From positions 20,745,609 through 20,809,608 of the forward strand of contig NC_049980.1 in the NCBI RefSeq assembly GCF_000003815.2: a stretch of DNA of 64,000 bases, written 5' to 3'. The position numbers and the translations under genes are program-made. The stretch is from Branchiostoma floridae (lineage: Eukaryota; Chordata; Leptocardii; Amphioxiformes; Branchiostomatidae). Below the pieces are notes generated by a model that worked only from the letters and a program-made list of their open reading frames with translations, searched no databases and was not told where the DNA came from. This document shows positions 1 to 10,026 of the stretch, one piece after another (the first letter of the stretch is position 1; each line of letters starts with the position of its first letter).

Positions 1-45
1 GTTTTGGTATATGGAGTACATGTAAAAAGTAAAAAGGTTATGTAG

Positions 46-122
46 TAAAAGGGATTCGAACCCAGGACCACTGGGGTCTGGGGCAAACACCCTAAATGTT
101 ATAGCTAACAGGACGCCACCAT
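46..122 (-). mobile_element. tRNA-derived SINE fragment
   Basis: Read on the minus strand this starts GGTGGCGTCCTGTTAGC and ends with a T-arm-like GGTCCTGGGTTCGAATCCC (a good B box). The D and anticodon arms are degraded, so this is a SINE head in the CEP120 intron after exon 11 rather than a functional tRNA gene. Confidence 0.5.
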
Positions 123-207
123 CAAGAATCAATACCATCCACCCAGAAAGAAAAAGAGAGAAAAAGTTCAATACAGACCAATAACATGACCTCTCTTTCC
201 TCCTTAC

Positions 208-357
208 CGTGTGAATGTGTCTTGTAGCTGCTGTGGTGTTGAGGCAAAGTCAAAGGCACAGAAAGACTGCGGCAACAACACCTCCATGTTTCTCCTGATC
301 TCTACAGGTGGGTGGGTCAGAATGGGAGCTGCACTGCCGAAGAAGGGGTAGGTGTAC
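208..357 (-). CDS. CEP120: CEP120 coding exon 11 (last in window)
   Basis: Residues 505-554, [20 protein letters not shown] through [14 protein letters not shown], one of the most conserved stretches of the family. The donor GTAAGG lies below 208, phase 2, so the gene continues off the window. Confidence 0.96.
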
Positions 358-3300
358 CTGCGGCAAAAGAGCACATCAACAGTAGTGTTATAATTAGCAA
401 TTTCAATAGAGGAAAAATGGTTTGATCGCATGAAAAAATGTATGTAGACTAAAGGGTAACACTAATAGACTTGCAAGAGGGTCATTGATCTGCAACTGTT
501 TCATCATTAAATCTTACTCGTCACATACTTTGACCTTTCACATTCTCCTATGCAGCTCCTTGCCCACGACCTATATGTGTGTATGTAATGTACCTTGGGA
601 AGGTTCTGCTAAACTGGGCTGAGATTCCCAATACTGTTGGCATGGCCCTAGCTTAAGCTATCAAAAGAGAATTGCCTAAATGTTTTCTTTGAAATAAGCA
701 GCTAGCTGGGGGCAAGGCTCTATGTAGTCCTTACAAAGTATCATGGAAACTTTTTTAAGAGTGCGAAACCCTGTGTGGAAGATCTTATAACCACCTCAAG
801 AAGATGTAGAGTGGAGCACTCATGCTAGTTTCCACGTCTTGGATGCTCCTGAGGTCCAGGGAGAAACAGAAGTGGTGCGCGGCAGGAGGGATGGAGACGT
901 ACGGCTGGGATGTCGTGACAGAGCTGGGCGCCGAGTCTACAACTGGAGGCTTGGTTTCAGAACGCACTGCAATAGAATTAAGTGGATAAGCCTGGAGGAA
1001 ATCTTCATCAGTTGTACATAGCCACAGAGACTGGATATAATGTCCTATGCATTTACATGTAATTACACAGGCATATAGAACTAACAAGGTTTGGTTACAG
1101 TCATATGCCTGAAAAGCAACAGCAGAATCACTATTGGTGCATAGCATATGAGGTCAGCAAGTAAATTGGTAATGCAAGATATAATGGCTCTCAGGATTCG
1201 GATTCTCATGTACCTAAAACTATGAAAAGAACCATACACAAAAATGTACATCTACATATACAAACTGTATCTCAATCTGCTTATTGAACTTCATTCATTC
1301 CTTACCTTTTGTGGGCAAAGGAAATGTTGGCTCTTGCAGCTTTAGATCCTCTGTCCGTTTACCTTGTTTACCAGCTGTTTCATCTTCCCGCCTGTTCCCA
1401 TCCTCCCCCAAACTGCTCAGGCCTTGCTCCGTCTCCTGTGTATCACTGAGCAGGAAAGACAGTATCAGCCATAAAGTAGCTTAGATGTCAGTGTCAATTA
1501 TGAAATTGACTTCAACAAAAAGGAATGGTAAGCCAAACTTTGACTTTTTACTAACCTTGATGGGCTAACAGGTGGGGAACGTGGCAGCCTCTGGGGTGGG
1601 GTATGGCCCTGGGGAGGGGGTGGGGGCTGCTCCCCTGGGGGTGGTGTTTGTGATCTCTTGTCAGATGCCCGTGGCTCGCGTGGCTGGATGGGTGTGATGG
1701 GGTGCTCCTTTGGAGGAGTGGCTGGAGCTGATGGCTGGAAACAAATGTGCACAAAATGTACCAACATTGTAAATCTTGTATTAATATGGCAGCAGCTGAC
1801 TTTATCCCAAGCTTCATACTGCATGCTGGAATTGGTAGCATACGAAGTTAAATGTCAAATGCATATCTCTCAGGACTATAGTAGTATCCAGGATTACATA
1901 ATGGGTAAAATAAAGAGTTAGAACCAAGAATTCCAATTCTGCATTAAGATATGAATAGATGTGGCACTTTGTTGAAAGTAGCATAATTTGTGTAGTTGGT
2001 AGATTGAAGGAGCTTGAGGCTGAGAGTAGTACCTGAGAGGGGGCTCCACTCCCAGTGTCTTGCCGCAGTGTGATGGACACCCCCACACTGGGGACCATGT
2101 CACCCCCCACGGGTGGCAGCTGCTGCTTGACCCTGTTTGGGGGGTTCAGGACGAAGGACCCCTCCAGGCTGGCGGGTTTGTCCAACAGGTCGGAGGCTGA
2201 CTTCAGCAGGGTGTTGAGGGGGACCTCAGTGCTGCCCAGGGAGTGGTCTCCACAACACAGGTGAATCTACAGCATGGGAAAGGCTCACTTTTCAGTTTGA
2301 GGACAGTCCATAAAACATTACCCTCATCTGATTATTTCAGAACACAATTGTTCCATATCTAAGCTAACACGGTACTAAGCACGATAATAAATCCACCTGT
2401 AATTTCTGCCATTTTCCTTTTTGTTTAATCATCCTAATTCCTGAGAACACATTCTCCATGCAGACCGGGTGGTATTTTCTTGATTACAGAACATGGATGC
2501 ATGACCTGACCTGTAGTCCCGGCTGTGCTGCCAGGAAGAGACGGAGAACCTGCACACTGCTGCGCACACGGACGGACGCACGCTCCGCAGGGAAATCCGG
2601 GTTCAGCAAATTGTGGAAAGACTCGTTGGTGACATCGTTACCCAGGAGGGAGTAGTAAAAGAAGAACCCACTTTCTCTTGAAGGAAGGGGCATGGACATC
2701 GGAACAAGCTGAAAAATCATTGTCAAAAAAAACATTCAGCAGAGAAAAGTCAAGTAGAAACATGTATCTGCATCAGCAAATATAAACAGGTTTTTTGTTT
2801 TAGTGTAATTTATGCTGAGGAAAATTGTAAGTGGGGGATATAATTTGTATGTAGGTAAGGAGTGAACATGATATGTTCATATTGAGTACTATCTATAACA
2901 GGAACTTTCATATTTCAACACTATACAGTATTGGTGTTGAAGTTGTTATAAATTTCAAATCTGTTCCTTTATTTAGAAACATGATGGTACTGAAGCGCTG
3001 ACTAGTAATCCATGGCAATACTGCAGCTTGGAAGAATATACTAGAAAGAAGATGTCAGAATCCCAATATGGCAGCACCCATCTACAGTGAGTTTTAAACA
3101 GGTTCCAATATCCCGATCCTGTGATAAACACTAATGCTCTTGTATCACTTTCAAATGAATCTATGTTGAACTATCCTCTACATGTGCTGGGAGGTACAAC
3201 TGACTTATATAAAACAGAAGCACTGAGGACTGCCAGCCATCCGCCTACTGACTTAGGCTGGAACTACAGCAGTATGATCAATACATTTCAGAAATATGGC

Positions 3301-6300
3301 AGGCCACTGTGTCAAAATACAAGGAACCTGTTTCTCTTCACTGACAATAATGTACTAACAAAAATTATGACAAGCCTCTAATATGTAGGACCATCACATT
3401 ACATAGCAGTAGACCAGTAATATAGCTTGTTACAACTCAGAGCAGTTTGAAATGGAATGGAATACTAGTACCTCACTGCCATCATTATCTTTCTTATTCA
3501 GTTTAGAGTCGATTCCGAGTCACCGCGAGGGTTGCCATTGTCATCATTTACAAATGGTTTCAATTGTTTTCAAGTATATGTCCAGGAGATTTTATACTTT
3601 TGAAATATTTCTAATGCTATTTGAACTTTCTAAATATTTTCCCCGGTCTGTAAAACCTTCTTATTCACAATGTGGAACAGAATACTTCTAACAGTTTGTA
3701 AACAATGGTAACAGCATTTTGCCTTTATTTACCATTTTCTACCATTTTTTGTAATATTGGGTCAGTGGGCTAGGAAGAATGCAATTCACACATCCTTGCA
3801 AAGTACGACTGGGTGTCATGTCAATGGCCTGCCACAAAGGACCCACCAGTGCCCATCAGTGAAATCTAAAAATATACCAGGTAGACAAAAGGGGCTAACT
3901 TTTATGGGGCAATGAATTGATTCTACCATTTGGCAAGGTTTACCATTTTTTGTAACTATTTCGAAAAGTGAAAGAATCCTGCAGATGTTTGAAAATTATT
4001 GTAAATAAAGAGATTTTTGTGTGATCTCTTTCAAAATGTTTCCAAAGTATTAAAAGGAATTCAAATAGATTCAAAATTTCATATCAATATTTTTGAAAAA
4101 ATTATAATTATTGGGGCTTAGATATTCTTTTATTCAAAATAATTCCAACTTATTACAATTATTGTCTAAAAACCCTCATGGTGTCTCGGAATTGCCAAGT
4201 TATGAGGATATCAGTGGCTTCCATGGCGAGTGTCCTACATGCCTCACTAACAAGGTACTTCAGCCATTAATCCCAGGTTTAACCTACAGTACTAGTACTA
4301 CCGGCAGGTCAGGCTATTTCCTGATGATGCAATGTACAGGCTTCGGAGTTCCTACAATATCCTGCAACAGTTCCTACATCAGCCCATGAAGTATCCCAGG
4401 CATGTTCAAAGTAATCAAAGAACAGAATGCTTTGTTTATTCTAGACTAATTTCTACAGACATAACATACCATTGATACCTGAGTGCATTCTGGTTTAATG
4501 TGAGGTGTGTATTTTGTTACTTAAGAATTTGCAAACTGGTCATGACAGCTACATGACATACTTTGTCCTTGTAAGGTCAGTGGTGAAAATCCTCTGGGTA
4601 TTTCATAAAATCTACCATGTAATTCTTATCCATCTTGATAGGTGGGGATGCTGATCAAACAAGTAATTTGACATCCATAGCTCTCTAACTTACTTGCCTA
4701 AAGTTATGTAGGGCACAGGTTTTAAAGCTCAAATCACCATGGCTCCCAGAAGTTTCCATCCAGCAAGGTTCATATGCTTTTTTAATGGCACTAACAATTC
4801 ACTGAGACTCATGTAGTATCCGAAACCTTTCCATTTACCCACTTGGACCATTTGGCTGACACAATGTTTTCAGAATAAACATTAATAGCTGGGTTGTTCA
4901 TGGTAGTGTAAACAATCAGAGCCATAAATACCTGCGGCAAGTTGGAGGCGAATGCCACGGTGACAGAGAGTACAAAGTGTTGGGTACACCTGTCCGCAGG
5001 GCCGACCTGATAATATCCCTCCTCTTCATTCAGCCGAGCCTTCAGGGTACGTGGATCAATGTCTGAACCAGAGGTGTAGAAGGAGAGGGTGCTGTAAGGT
5101 TATAGAGGAGAAACTCACGGTCTGCTCAGTCACACTCAGCTTCAATGTGTACAGCATCTCCCACCATTATCATGCTAAGTTACCTTGCCCACCTTCCCTG
5201 AAACTGTACCATGCTCAACCATACTTAGTACTGTTATCTATTCTATCATAATTGAATTAATCCAAGTTAATAGGTTGGAATTGCTACCAGCAAATAAACA
5301 CTTATAACACAAAGATAAAATAATGTATTGTTTTACTACTATCTTAAAAGCATGCATCACTGAGTTTATGACATATCCATTGTACATGTAGCTAGCCCAA
5401 GTGCCATAAATCTACCATGACCAGGGGAAACATGGAAAAGTAGAGCTTGTTATTTTTTTCCATTAAGCTGGGAGGAAACATAAGAATTTTCCAGCCATAT
5501 TCTATTCTACAAGTATACATTTCTGTGTTGACGTCATTTGGCCAACCCACGCACACTTGAACACAAAATTATCTCTACCAATAGACCATTAAATGATACT
5601 ACATGAACATATGCTCTTACCATCTCTAGGAGGAGAATCCTTAGCCCTGAAGGAGATGTCTTTTTTATCAGCACTGTCTGTCTCTATGGAGATGCTGGCC
5701 CTGATCTCAGGCTTGTATCTGCTGTACTTGGAACTCAGAAGGCTGTACCATCGTGGGCTTGGTGTCTACGGGAAGTCAAACACATGTCGTTATCACTACA
5801 TCTCCCTTACTTACACAGGCAGTTTGCAACTCACCTTCCAATTTACAGGAAAATTTTACTGCTGCTTCGAAGTCCCAACGATCACTATCGTATCAAGAGT
5901 TGACTACTTTGCCTACAGGAATGGGCAATTTGAAATGCATATTGAGACAGAGTAGGCACACAAGAATGATTAACCACGTATTTGTTGGTCAGTTCATGTT
6001 ATTGGTTGCTTGAGACAAAACATAATGGTTTGGGGATAGTACAATGCAGCTTGGCCATGGCTATATTTTCAGCTAAGCACACCCTATTTCCAAACATGCT
6101 GTGGTTGATGTCTGAGGGTAACAGAGCAGCTTCAGACAAACTTAACATCTCATCCAAAAGACAAAAAATTTAACCCTAAGTCTAAACAGCCAAAGTTTGA
6201 GGCCACGTAGCATGGCTGTTTGGAGTTTGACTGAGTCAAACTCCCAATATAGCAAAGCAGTGTTTGAACCATATGGACATACCATAGCTATCAACTTTTT

Positions 6301-8890
6301 TCATCAATGTCAACTTACAATCATTTAATACATTGTATTGTACAGCAATGTCTCTCTAGGTTTCGTCAGTAAGTTTCATGTAAGGCTGACAGAAAGTTAA
6401 AGTATTTCCAAATCATAATAATTTCTAACTGAGTAAACTGACCCTAAATCATAATCAACAAATCATTTACTCTTTCCAGTTGCTAAAAGCACCAAAATCC
6501 ATGAGTTTCTAGTGATGGAATCTAGATTTTCAACTGTGTGACTAGGAAAGATCAATCATCAATGTTTATCATTCATACAGCACAATTGAGATTTCAATTC
6601 TCTCCAATTATGTTAAAATATATCATTTCATTATACTCATTTCCATCATACAGAATATATTTATTCCTCATCTCATCTCATCTCATCTTTAAACTCTACA
6701 AAACTAAAATCTATTCTAAATAGACATATTAATAAATTAAAATGTTCCTGAATTAAATGTTCTTGATACTGTTTCATTTTTTACCCTGAGTATCATCCTC
6801 CGCTGGCTCACGACTTTCGCTTGCTAATCGTGGTTAGAAAGCGAAAGTTGTGAGCCAGCGGTCACTACGGAGGATGATTTTCATTTTCAGGGGAAGGGGC
6901 AAATTTTCAACTTAGTTTATAATTTCATTTGTGGTGGACCTAAACTGTATTTACCTGAAAAATGACAACTAGTACTAGTTTTAACTTGTACATGTATATT
7001 GTATCATGTACATTAGGTACTTACTGGATCATCCTGTTTGGCTTGTCTGATGTCTATGATGACATATCCAACAGCCTCTTTAGCAGATGTAAGTGTGTCT
7101 ACAGCATAGCACTGGAGCTTGATGGGAGTTCTCTGTAACCTGAACCAACGAGAATATGCAAAATACGAAATCAAATTAAATTGACATAATATTTGAAATT
7201 CTTTAACAGCAACTGGAATTTTCCTCAACTGACAACATTTTGGTAGTCCTTCTGCTGGGTGAATGATGAGTTACTTCTTTTTCTGAGTAAAGTAACAGAA
7301 AGACTACCAAAGCAGTATTGCTGTTCACAGGAACATCCTGTCAATGGTGCAATAGTGCAAATATAGGAACAAGAAGCATAGGAATACCTTTCAATCAGTA
7401 AACAACCCAACAAAGCATATGAGCAATCCAGGTTTGTGCCTTGTGTGGTTAAAGAAATTTAATATTTACTGCCAGATGAAACTACAAGTCAAGTACTACT
7501 CTTGGATATCCTGAGAAAACAGTAAATAGCCTAAAGACAATGTCACGTTGGTCTTCAATTTCGGTAACATTAATAACATCGACCAATCAGGAGCCCTCAT
7601 TTGATATTGATATCATAACATCATCAGCCAGTCAACAAGTCCTGGGTTACCAGAATAGCTTGTTTGTACCATTACATTACAGGATCTATGATGATATAGC
7701 TACGGCCGCGTGGCGCGTTGGTACACCCGATCCCTTGATCTCGGAAGTTAAGCAACGCGCGGTCCGGACAGCACTTGGATGGGAGTCCCCCAAACAAGGA
7801 CGTTCGGATTGCTGTAGCCTCACGAAGCTTTCCACGAAATCGTCTTCCGGGAGGGTCGTAAAAGGGGGGTCCCGTGCTCGAGGAGGTGCCTCGACCACGT
7901 TAAACAGCCTCATTACCCACACTTTGGGTACCTACTGGCTGCAAAATACACCCGATGATAGAAAAATTCATATTTTGGTATAAATAAAGCATTTGAAATT
8001 GAATACAAAAAAATCAACAGAATGATTATTTGATAGTACAGTAGAAGCCAGGTAATTGAAAATCAGATAACTGCACACTTTGGTAAATTGCATGGAATCC
8101 CAAAATCCCAAACCGGCTCCCATTCACCCCATATATTTGTTCTTCAGGGACTTCACTGCACAACGAATACTTTTTTAGTGTAGTCACAAATGCCGGATAA
8201 TTACATGAAACATCGTCAAACATCGTTGACAAATGGACTGAAAATGCGTGCTAAAAATTGGTATACATTGGCTGTGTAAAGGTACAGTACCGAAAACATG
8301 TATGAAATTGTTTTTAGGAGCAAAAGAAAGCGATATTGTGGCAGTCAAACCTGTTCCAGTATTTAGACAGGACACTGCTCAAACCAGTAATCATTGACGT
8401 GTCACAGTGCACAATACGCTGTAACGTATATACTATACACTCCGACTGGGTAACTTCACATTACTGCACACGCCGGATAATAGCACGACATTATGGAAGA
8501 TGAAGATGAAGAAGACATAGTGATGCTGGATGGAAATCACCTGTGTTGGTGAAGTGACTTTTTGTTGAGTTCCCAGGCCAATTCGGTGTTCAAGTCAGGA
8601 GTCTCTGTATGGTCGACTGGATCTGTGGAAAGCAGCTCCCCATCAAACTTTGCCTCGACAACAATCTGGTGCCGCGAACGCTTTGGAAACTTGCGACCTG
8701 TTCGTGATCATGGAAGCAGAGATTGTTATGATAATCAAGACAAAAATCTGGCTTATCACAAACCCCGGAAGTAGGGTTAAAATAATGCACTGTGACTCCA
8801 AAGAACTTATGAATACCAATCTAAAAGTATATACACATATCTCTTACCTTCAAGGATACCTAAGACGACAAGAAACTGGTCTTTAACCAT
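208..8890 (-). CDS. CEP120: CEP120 homologue, 5' part (11 coding exons, truncated by window edge)
   Basis: Coding exons in transcription order: 8848-8890, 8541-8697, 7025-7139, 5621-5765, 4932-5062, 2511-2708, 2033-2266, 1556-1734, 1306-1445, 795-966, 208-357. Phases agree at every junction and give 554 complete codons; vertebrate CEP120 has close to 990 residues. The rest of the third C2 domain and the C-terminal coiled coil must lie left of the window. Known role: a daughter-centriole-enriched protein that binds tubulin and partners such as SPICE1 and CPAP for centriole elongation and ciliogenesis. Sequence support: an N-terminal C2 domain (residues 1-about 130, with VEAKFDGE and ELAWEL), a second C2 (about 150-340, with [15 protein letters not shown]), a proline-rich linker (about 345-450), and the start of a third C2 ([25 protein letters not shown]). 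The start is ATG at 8890 ([15 protein letters not shown]), colinear with vertebrate N termini. It is divergent from CSNK1G. Confidence 0.95.
795..966 (-). CDS. CEP120: CEP120 coding exon 10
   Basis: Residues 448-505, with [20 protein letters not shown] opening the third C2 domain. The acceptor is TCTATTGCAG. The donor is GTGGTT, weaker than its neighbours, but phase 2 fits the next exon exactly. Confidence 0.9.
1306..1445 (-). CDS. CEP120: CEP120 coding exon 9 (charged linker)
   Basis: Residues about 401-447, polar and charged ([20 protein letters not shown], then [15 protein letters not shown]). No recognisable domain. It is accepted because of a strong acceptor (CTTTCCTGCTCAG), a donor GTAAGG, and phase agreement with both neighbours. 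Confidence 0.8.
1556..1734 (-). CDS. CEP120: CEP120 coding exon 8 (proline-rich linker)
   Basis: Residues 342-about 401. About a third are proline ([20 protein letters not shown]). It is a disordered linker between C2B and C2C, weakly conserved in sequence but in the right position. The acceptor is TTTCCAG and the donor GTTAGT, phase 2. Confidence 0.85.
2033..2266 (-). CDS. CEP120: CEP120 coding exon 7
   Basis: Residues 264-341 ([44 protein letters not shown]), the end of C2B. The acceptor is TGCTGTAG and the donor GTACTA, phase 0. Confidence 0.95.
2511..2708 (-). CDS. CEP120: CEP120 coding exon 6
   Basis: Residues 198-263, [20 protein letters not shown] through [12 protein letters not shown]. 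It contains the nearly invariant [12 protein letters not shown] and [11 protein letters not shown] blocks of CEP120 C2B. Phase 0 at both ends. Confidence 0.96.
2709..4931. other. CEP120 intron 5, no gene
   Basis: A 2.2 kb AT-rich intron. It holds recurrent ACCATTTTTTGTAA words around 3740 and 3940. No coding similarity or structured repeat was recognised. Confidence 0.6.
4932..5062 (-). CDS. CEP120: CEP120 coding exon 5
   Basis: Residues 154-197, [20 protein letters not shown] to [13 protein letters not shown], the start of C2B. The acceptor was chosen after a long pyrimidine tract (GGTTCAG). An alternative acceptor 27 bases further 5' in the transcript would break phase. Confidence 0.9.
5621..5765 (-). 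CDS. CEP120: CEP120 coding exon 4
   Basis: Residues 106-153 start [20 protein letters not shown] and end [11 protein letters not shown]. The acceptor is TTCCCGTAG and the donor GTAAGA. It covers the end of C2A and the hinge to C2B. Confidence 0.93.
5766..7024. other. CEP120 intron 3 with a TCATC microsatellite and a palindromic element
   Basis: Mostly AT-rich unique sequence. A short (TCATC)n run is near 6668-6690 and the inverted-repeat element at 6792-6878 is listed separately. No exon is supported. Confidence 0.6.
6792..6878. repeat. 87 bp palindromic MITE-like element
   Basis: The outer arms ATCATCCTCCG / CGGAGGATGAT are perfect. The inner arms (6801-6821 and 6840-6860) begin CGCTGGCTCACGACTTTCGC and pair with one mismatch around an 18-base loop. 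The right arm has a short insertion between the two blocks. Confidence 0.8.
7025..7139 (-). CDS. CEP120: CEP120 coding exon 3
   Basis: Residues 67-105 ([20 protein letters not shown], then [12 protein letters not shown]). This is the best-conserved part of C2A. The donor is a perfect GTAAGT and phase 0 follows. Confidence 0.95.
7699..8012 (+). mobile_element. 5S rRNA-derived SINE
   Basis: 7699-7818 is recognisably 5S rRNA: GCTACGGCC start, TGATCTCGGAAGTTAAGCA (box A region), CACTTGGATGGGAG (box C region) and a GCTGTAGCC end. Internal substitutions make it unlikely to be a functional 5S gene. It is fused to about 190 bp of unrelated body and an AT-rich tail ending near AAATTGAATACAAAAAAA. That is the architecture of 5S-headed SINEs (SINE3 class; amniote AmnSINE1 is a related design). 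It lies in CEP120 intron 2. Confidence 0.8.
8038..8240 (+). mobile_element. possible pogo/Tigger-like terminal fragment
   Basis: Begins TA then CAGTAGAAGCCAGGTAATTG, like pogo/Tigger ends (CAGTNGA after a TA target). Similar GGATAATTRCA words recur at about 8190 and 8470. I could not find the opposite terminus, so this is tentative. Confidence 0.3.
8541..8697 (-). CDS. CEP120: CEP120 coding exon 2
   Basis: Residues 15-67 ([20 protein letters not shown] through [10 protein letters not shown]) continue C2A. The acceptor AACAG lies above 8697, the donor GTGATT below 8541, phase 2. Confidence 0.92.
8848..8890 (-). CDS. CEP120: CEP120 coding exon 1
   Basis: ATG at 8890-8888 followed by [14 protein letters not shown], the first beta strand of C2A. 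The donor is GTAAGA directly below 8848, phase 1. The open frame does not join exon 2 directly (a TGA intervenes), so the intron at 8698-8847 is required. Confidence 0.88.
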
Positions 8891-9860
8891 TGTTTTTCAG
8901 CGTTTTCTGTCGTCTTTCATCGTCGCAAGTTTGAAACCGCCGCCATATTTGTCCGTTTGCGCAGGCCCAGAAGACCGGAAGTGACGTAAGGGCGGCCATC
9001 TTACCGGAAACCAGGCCCGATCAGACTATGTGACGTCACGAGCTGGTTTGGAACACGGAGGAGTTTGGCGCCCAGGTATTCAAATCACAAACTATATTTT
9101 CTGTTTTATATCTACCCGATTTCGCCCTTTTCTTGTGCTTTAGTCTCCTAGTGAGCTCCGCACACCAGCCTTCGTTGCTATGTTGTGAGAAAACATCCCG
9201 CCCATCAGCTTGGCGACGGGAATTCACCTGCCATGCGCAGGGAAGAAGTGACCCGACAGCCTGCACTGTTTACCGCCTTGATCAGCTAACCCAGGCCCTG
9301 TCCAAGAAAACGTACCAAAAGCACGCTTTGCAACCAGTTTGGCATGTAATCGCCTACAGGTTTGATCCATATATTTCTTATTTAGGTATGTAGACCAATG
9401 ACGAGTTGTTTTGTGCTCAGGAAATACCAGAAAGGGGCCTAAAGTAATGTCGGGTTTTGCTGGTCCGCCACTGGGCAACCGGTTTCGAAAATGGTTCCTG
9501 ACACCCAGGTATATTTCCTGCTCCTTTCTACCGTAATGTTTACGACATTCTTCCCTTCCCTACAGGAATAACAGACCATAGAACATCCTAGATTCTATCG
9601 GAAGGCTCCATGTCGCAATATTTGCTACCAAGAATGGGGAGAAACGCCATAAGATAACGCAGTGTTGGAAGGGGAAATCATCTCAGCCGCACCGCTGTAG
9701 TGCAGGAGGCTTGTTGGAGAGAAAAGGTCGAGGGGCAAGAGGAAGATTTATTTGCTGGGTGCTGCTGGCCGGCATCGGGACAAATAAGCGAAAAAGCTAA
9801 TCAGCTGCCTAGCGTCATTTCTAGGACCGTGCTTTTCTATGTGTGGCCATGCACAAGAGG
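8891..9860. promoter_or_regulatory. divergent promoter / 5' UTR region of CEP120 and CSNK1G
   Basis: 971 bp separate the two start codons. Visible motifs: a perfect palindromic CRE TGACGTCA at 9031-9038; ETS-type ACCGGAAGTGACG at 8974-8986, overlapping a second CRE-like TGACGTAAG; a second ACCGGAAA at 9003-9010; and YY1-like GCCATATTTG (8942-8951) and GGCCATCTT (8994-9002). There is no TATA box near either start. This fits a CpG/ETS/YY1 housekeeping bidirectional promoter. The transcription starts and any noncoding first exon are not resolvable by eye. Confidence 0.7.
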
Positions 9861-10026
9861 ATGGATCATGATCGGGACAGAATCGCTGCTGACAGAAAGC
9901 AGTCGAAGTCGAGTGGGGGGCGCAGTCGAACCCATAACCCTTCCAACTCTGGGGTACTCATGGTTGGGCCCAACTTCAGAGTCGGCAAGAAAATTGGATG
10001 TGGAAATTTTGGAGAATTAAGATTAG
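9861..10026 (+). CDS. CSNK1G: CSNK1G coding exon 1
   Basis: Residues 1-55: a Ser/Arg-rich variable N terminus, then [20 protein letters not shown] and GELRL, including the ATP-binding glycine loop. The donor GTGAGA follows, phase 1. Confidence 0.93.

Noticed and set aside
7699-7818. Functional 5S rRNA gene
   Set aside because: Many substitutions relative to metazoan 5S, no terminator at the expected place, and fused to a SINE body.
9700-10020. 106-codon open frame overlapping CSNK1G exon 1
   Set aside because: It is a different frame from the kinase and runs through the exon 1 coding sequence. No similarity; at most a leader ORF.
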